64,000 nucleotides of DNA from Pseudonocardia autotrophica (GTDB taxonomy: Bacteria; Actinomycetota; Actinomycetes; Mycobacteriales; Pseudonocardiaceae): contig NZ_JNYD01000025.1 of the NCBI RefSeq assembly GCF_000717175.1, forward strand, positions 1 to 64,000, given 5' to 3'. Under the pieces are notes generated by a model. That model searched no databases. It saw only the letters and a list, made by a program, of their open reading frames with translations, and was not told the origin of the DNA. Every line of letters starts with the position of its first letter. Positions within the stretch are counted from its first letter, which is position 1. The position numbers and the translations under genes were made by a program. Positions 62,032 through 64,000 of the stretch are shown here, piece by piece.

Positions 62032-64000
62032 TCAGCTCTCCGTCGTCGTCAGCAGGGGCAGGGAAAGGGTGTTCTTGAGCCGGCCGCGCAGGACCTCCGC
62101 GCGCTCGATGGCCTCGGCCGCCGACCGCAGCTTGATGTCCTCGTAGCCGCGGATGCCGTCGGGCAGCCGGGCGATGTCCAGCACAGCGGCCTTGTTCTGC
62201 AGCTTGAGCTCGTCCATCGAGGTGCGGACGAGGTCGATGTACCAGTCGATGAGGCGGCGCTCCTCGACGCGTATCCGGTCGCGGCCGAAGACGTCCAGCT
62301 TGGTGCCACGGACCTTCTTCATCCCGCTCAGCACGGCGAAGACCGGGTCGAGCACGCGCGCGGGCAGCTTGAGCTTGTTCTTCATGCCCATCGAGCGCAG
62401 CATCGGCGGGTGCAGGTTGTAGGTGACCTTCACCTTGCCGGCGAACTGGCTCGACACGCGGTGCTCGCGGCTGGCGCGCAGGTGCAGGCGGGCCACCTCG
62501 TACTCGTCCTTGTAGGCCATGAGCTTGTAGAGGTTGCGGATCACCTCGCGGGTGATCGGCAGGCCCGCCTTGTCCCCCAGGCGCGCCCGCTCGCAGCGGG
62601 CCACGTCCAGCACGACATCGACGTAGCGCCCGGCGTACTCGGCGTCCTGGAAGGCGATCAGCTCGCCGATCCGGACGGCCAGCAGGCGCCGGTCCTCCGC
62701 GGCCAGGTCCGCGACCTTCGCGACGAGCGCGTCGTAGCCGGCGCGCTCCTTCTCCGCCAGCTGGCCGCGGACGTGCTCGCGCTCCTGCTCGGCGTCGCGC
62801 GGCGGCGGCGAGATCAGCGCGGCGACCCGGGCCGGGTCGGCCACGGCGAGCCGCCCGTAGCGGAACGCCTGCTGGTTCTGCACCCTGGCCGTGCCGTTGA
62901 GGCGAATGGCTTCCTCGATCGCGGCCGACGAGATCGGCAGCAGGCCCGCCTGGTACGCCGCGCCCACGGCCACCATGTTCGTCGCCATGTAGTCGCCGAA
63001 CAGGGTCTCGGCGATCGCCCGGGCGTCCACGGCGACCGTGCGGGCGGTGAACCGGGAGATCGAGTCGATCATCGGGTCGACCGACACGTCGAGGTGGCTG
63101 TTGCGGATCATCTCGCCACTGGGCAGCAGGCCGGTGTTCACCAGCGCCGTGGTGTGCTCGGGCGAGCAGCGGTCCAGGTTGACCGGGTCGGCAGCGGCCA
63201 TCGCGTCGACGGCCAGGTAGAGGTCCGCGCAGCCGATGCCGACCTTGTTCGAGTCCGCCCGCTCGCCGCGGGGGCTCAGCACCAGGCTGCTCAGCACGGC
63301 GCCCCACTTCTGGGCGGCCCCGGTCTGGTCGTAGCTGACCGCCTCGGCCCCGTCCACGAGCGCGGCCCAGGCCAGCATCGAGTTCAGGGTGAGCACGCCG
63401 GTGCCACCGACGCCGGGCACGAACACGTGGTAGGGCCGGTCGAGCGAGGGGCGCTTCGGCTCGGCCACCGCGTCGACCTCGAGCGGGGTGTAGACCGGCG
63501 CCGCGAAGCCCTCCTCGCTGTGCACGGTGAGGAAGGACGGGCAATCGCCCTTGAGGCACGAGTGGTCCTGGTTGCAGGACGACTGGTGGATCGCCGTCTT
63601 GGGCCCGAACTCGGTGTCGTTCTTGTGCAGCGACATGCAGTTCGTGACCTCGCCGCAGTCCCCGCAGTTCTCGCAGACATCCTCGTTGATCACCACGAAC
63701 GTGGTGGCCTTGGGCGCGGTGCCCCGCTTGCGGCGGCGGCGGCGCTCGTTGGCGCACTCGCCGTCGTAGAGGAAAACCGTGACGCCGTCGACCTGCTCGA
63801 GGTCCTTCAGGACCTTCTGCACGTCCCCAGCACCGTGCACCGAGGCGATCGAGGGCAGGTCCGCCCTGCGGTAGACCGCCGGGTCCTCGGCGATGATGCC
63901 GATCTTCTTCACGCCCTCGAGGGCGAGCAGGCTGGCCAGCTTCGGGACCTCGGCCTGGCCGATCGGCTCCTGAGCACCGGTGTTGGCGACCGCGCCGTTG
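62032..64000 (-). CDS. 2-oxoacid (indolepyruvate-type) ferredoxin oxidoreductase, C-terminal part
   Basis: This frame is open to the window edge and lacks its N-terminus. The visible 656 or more residues include a cysteine-rich iron-sulfur segment (CENCGDCGEVTNC, then CNQDHSCLKGDC), the gamma-type domain with VPGVGGTGVLTLN, and a long C-terminal domain. This is the C-terminal half of the large fused aerobic indolepyruvate ferredoxin oxidoreductases, which oxidatively decarboxylate aryl 2-oxoacids to acyl-CoA. A GTG at 63912 is internal, because the open frame continues upstream to 64000. It is the first visible gene of the CoA-ligase/DpgC-like operon. Confidence 0.88.
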   Translation of the reverse strand, partial: NGAVANTGAQEPIGQAEVPKLASLLALEGVKKIGIIAEDPAVYRRADLPSIASVHGAGDVQKVLKDLEQVDGVTVFLYDGECANERRRRRKRGTAPKATTFVVINEDVCENCGDCGEVTNCMSLHKNDTEFGPKTAIHQSSCNQDHSCLKGDCPSFLTVHSEEGFAAPVYTPLEVDAVAEPKRPSLDRPYHVFVPGVGGTGVLTLNSMLAWAALVDGAEAVSYDQTGAAQKWGAVLSSLVLSPRGERADSNKVGIGCADLYLAVDAMAAADPVNLDRCSPEHTTALVNTGLLPSGEMIRNSHLDVSVDPMIDSISRFTARTVAVDARAIAETLFGDYMATNMVAVGAAYQAGLLPISSAAIEEAIRLNGTARVQNQQAFRYGRLAVADPARVAALISPPPRDAEQEREHVRGQLAEKERAGYDALVAKVADLAAEDRRLLAVRIGELIAFQDAEYAGRYVDVVLDVARCERARLGDKAGLPITREVIRNLYKLMAYKDEYEVARLHLRASREHRVSSQFAGKVKVTYNLHPPMLRSMGMKNKLKLPARVLDPVFAVLSGMKKVRGTKLDVFGRDRIRVEERRLIDWYIDLVRTSMDELKLQNKAAVLDIARLPDGIRGYEDIKLRSAAEAIERAEVLRGRLKNTLSLPLLTTTES

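Noticed and set aside
62032..63912. Complete 626-residue protein starting at GTG 63912
   Set aside because: The same frame stays open to the window edge and the family is about 1,150 residues long, so this is an internal codon of a partial gene.

Overview
The window is very GC-rich, with GTG and TTG starts and dense 4-nt stop/start overlaps. This points to an actinobacterium of the Pseudonocardia/Amycolatopsis/Rhodococcus type; the genus is an inference from gene families and composition. No rRNA, tRNA or CRISPR was seen. Almost all of the sequence is accessory catabolic DNA, bounded by an IS3-family end on the left and interrupted by a second IS near 53.4-55.0 kb.

Layout. 0.6-8.1 kb: class II aldolase, then a minus-strand operon of FAD oxidoreductase, dihydroxyphthalate-decarboxylase-like protein, RutA-like flavin monooxygenase, aldehyde dehydrogenase and a LigM-like tetrahydrofolate (THF)-dependent demethylase. 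8.2-14.6 kb: SDR and IclR; MHS transporter with a beta-hydroxyacid dehydrogenase and a metallo-beta-lactamase-fold hydrolase; flavin reductase and MarR. 14.5-22.3 kb: one operon of MetF, PurU, FolD, FolP, a second decarboxylase-like protein, FolC and PabB/PabC. 22.5-25.8 kb: a second monooxygenase/LigM cassette. 25.9-35.9 kb: gentisate dioxygenase, 3-hydroxybenzoate 6-hydroxylase, FAH-family hydrolase, CoA-transferase, HMG-CoA lyase, an ABC transporter and MarR. 36.0-41.0 kb: a third LigM/monooxygenase/aldehyde dehydrogenase cassette and GntR. 41.0-49.5 kb: an eight-gene operon with a NitT/TauT-type importer, RutA-like oxygenase, isochorismatase-like and PuuE-like hydrolases and an HpcH aldolase, divergent from an MFS gene. 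49.5-52.8 kb: SDR/XRE pair and an aromatic-acid transporter. 53.4-56.3 kb: IS with a frameshifted transposase, inserted at the 5' end of an acyl-CoA dehydrogenase. 56.8-64 kb: MHS transporter, acyl-CoA ligase, thioesterase, DpgC-like dioxygenase and a 2-oxoacid ferredoxin oxidoreductase running off the edge.

How it may work together. Three LigM-like proteins would pass methyl groups to THF. MetF, FolD and PurU would return methyl-THF to free THF plus formate, and FolP/FolC/PabB would enlarge the folate pool. Flavin monooxygenases fed by the flavin reductase, aldehyde dehydrogenases and decarboxylase-like proteins would process the rest of the substrate. Aromatic products such as 3-hydroxybenzoate would enter the gentisate pathway. 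The substrate itself cannot be read from the sequence.

Two recurrent palindromes tie the region together. Class A is GATGCTCAG-N4-CTGAGCATC: four copies, at 540, 13048, 35362 and 52851, including the gentisate operon and the aromatic-acid transporter. Class B is GACAGG-N4-CCTGTC: six exact or degenerate copies, at 1407, 13339, 22457, 40121, 48161 and 48219. Class B overlaps the -35 of recognisable promoters for the folate operon, the third LigM cassette, the aldolase, the eight-gene operon and its divergent MFS gene. They look like two regulons. The right-edge cluster (CoA ligase, thioesterase, DpgC-like, 2-oxoacid oxidoreductase) is the best candidate for an undescribed route, converting arylacetates to aroyl-CoA through arylglyoxylates.
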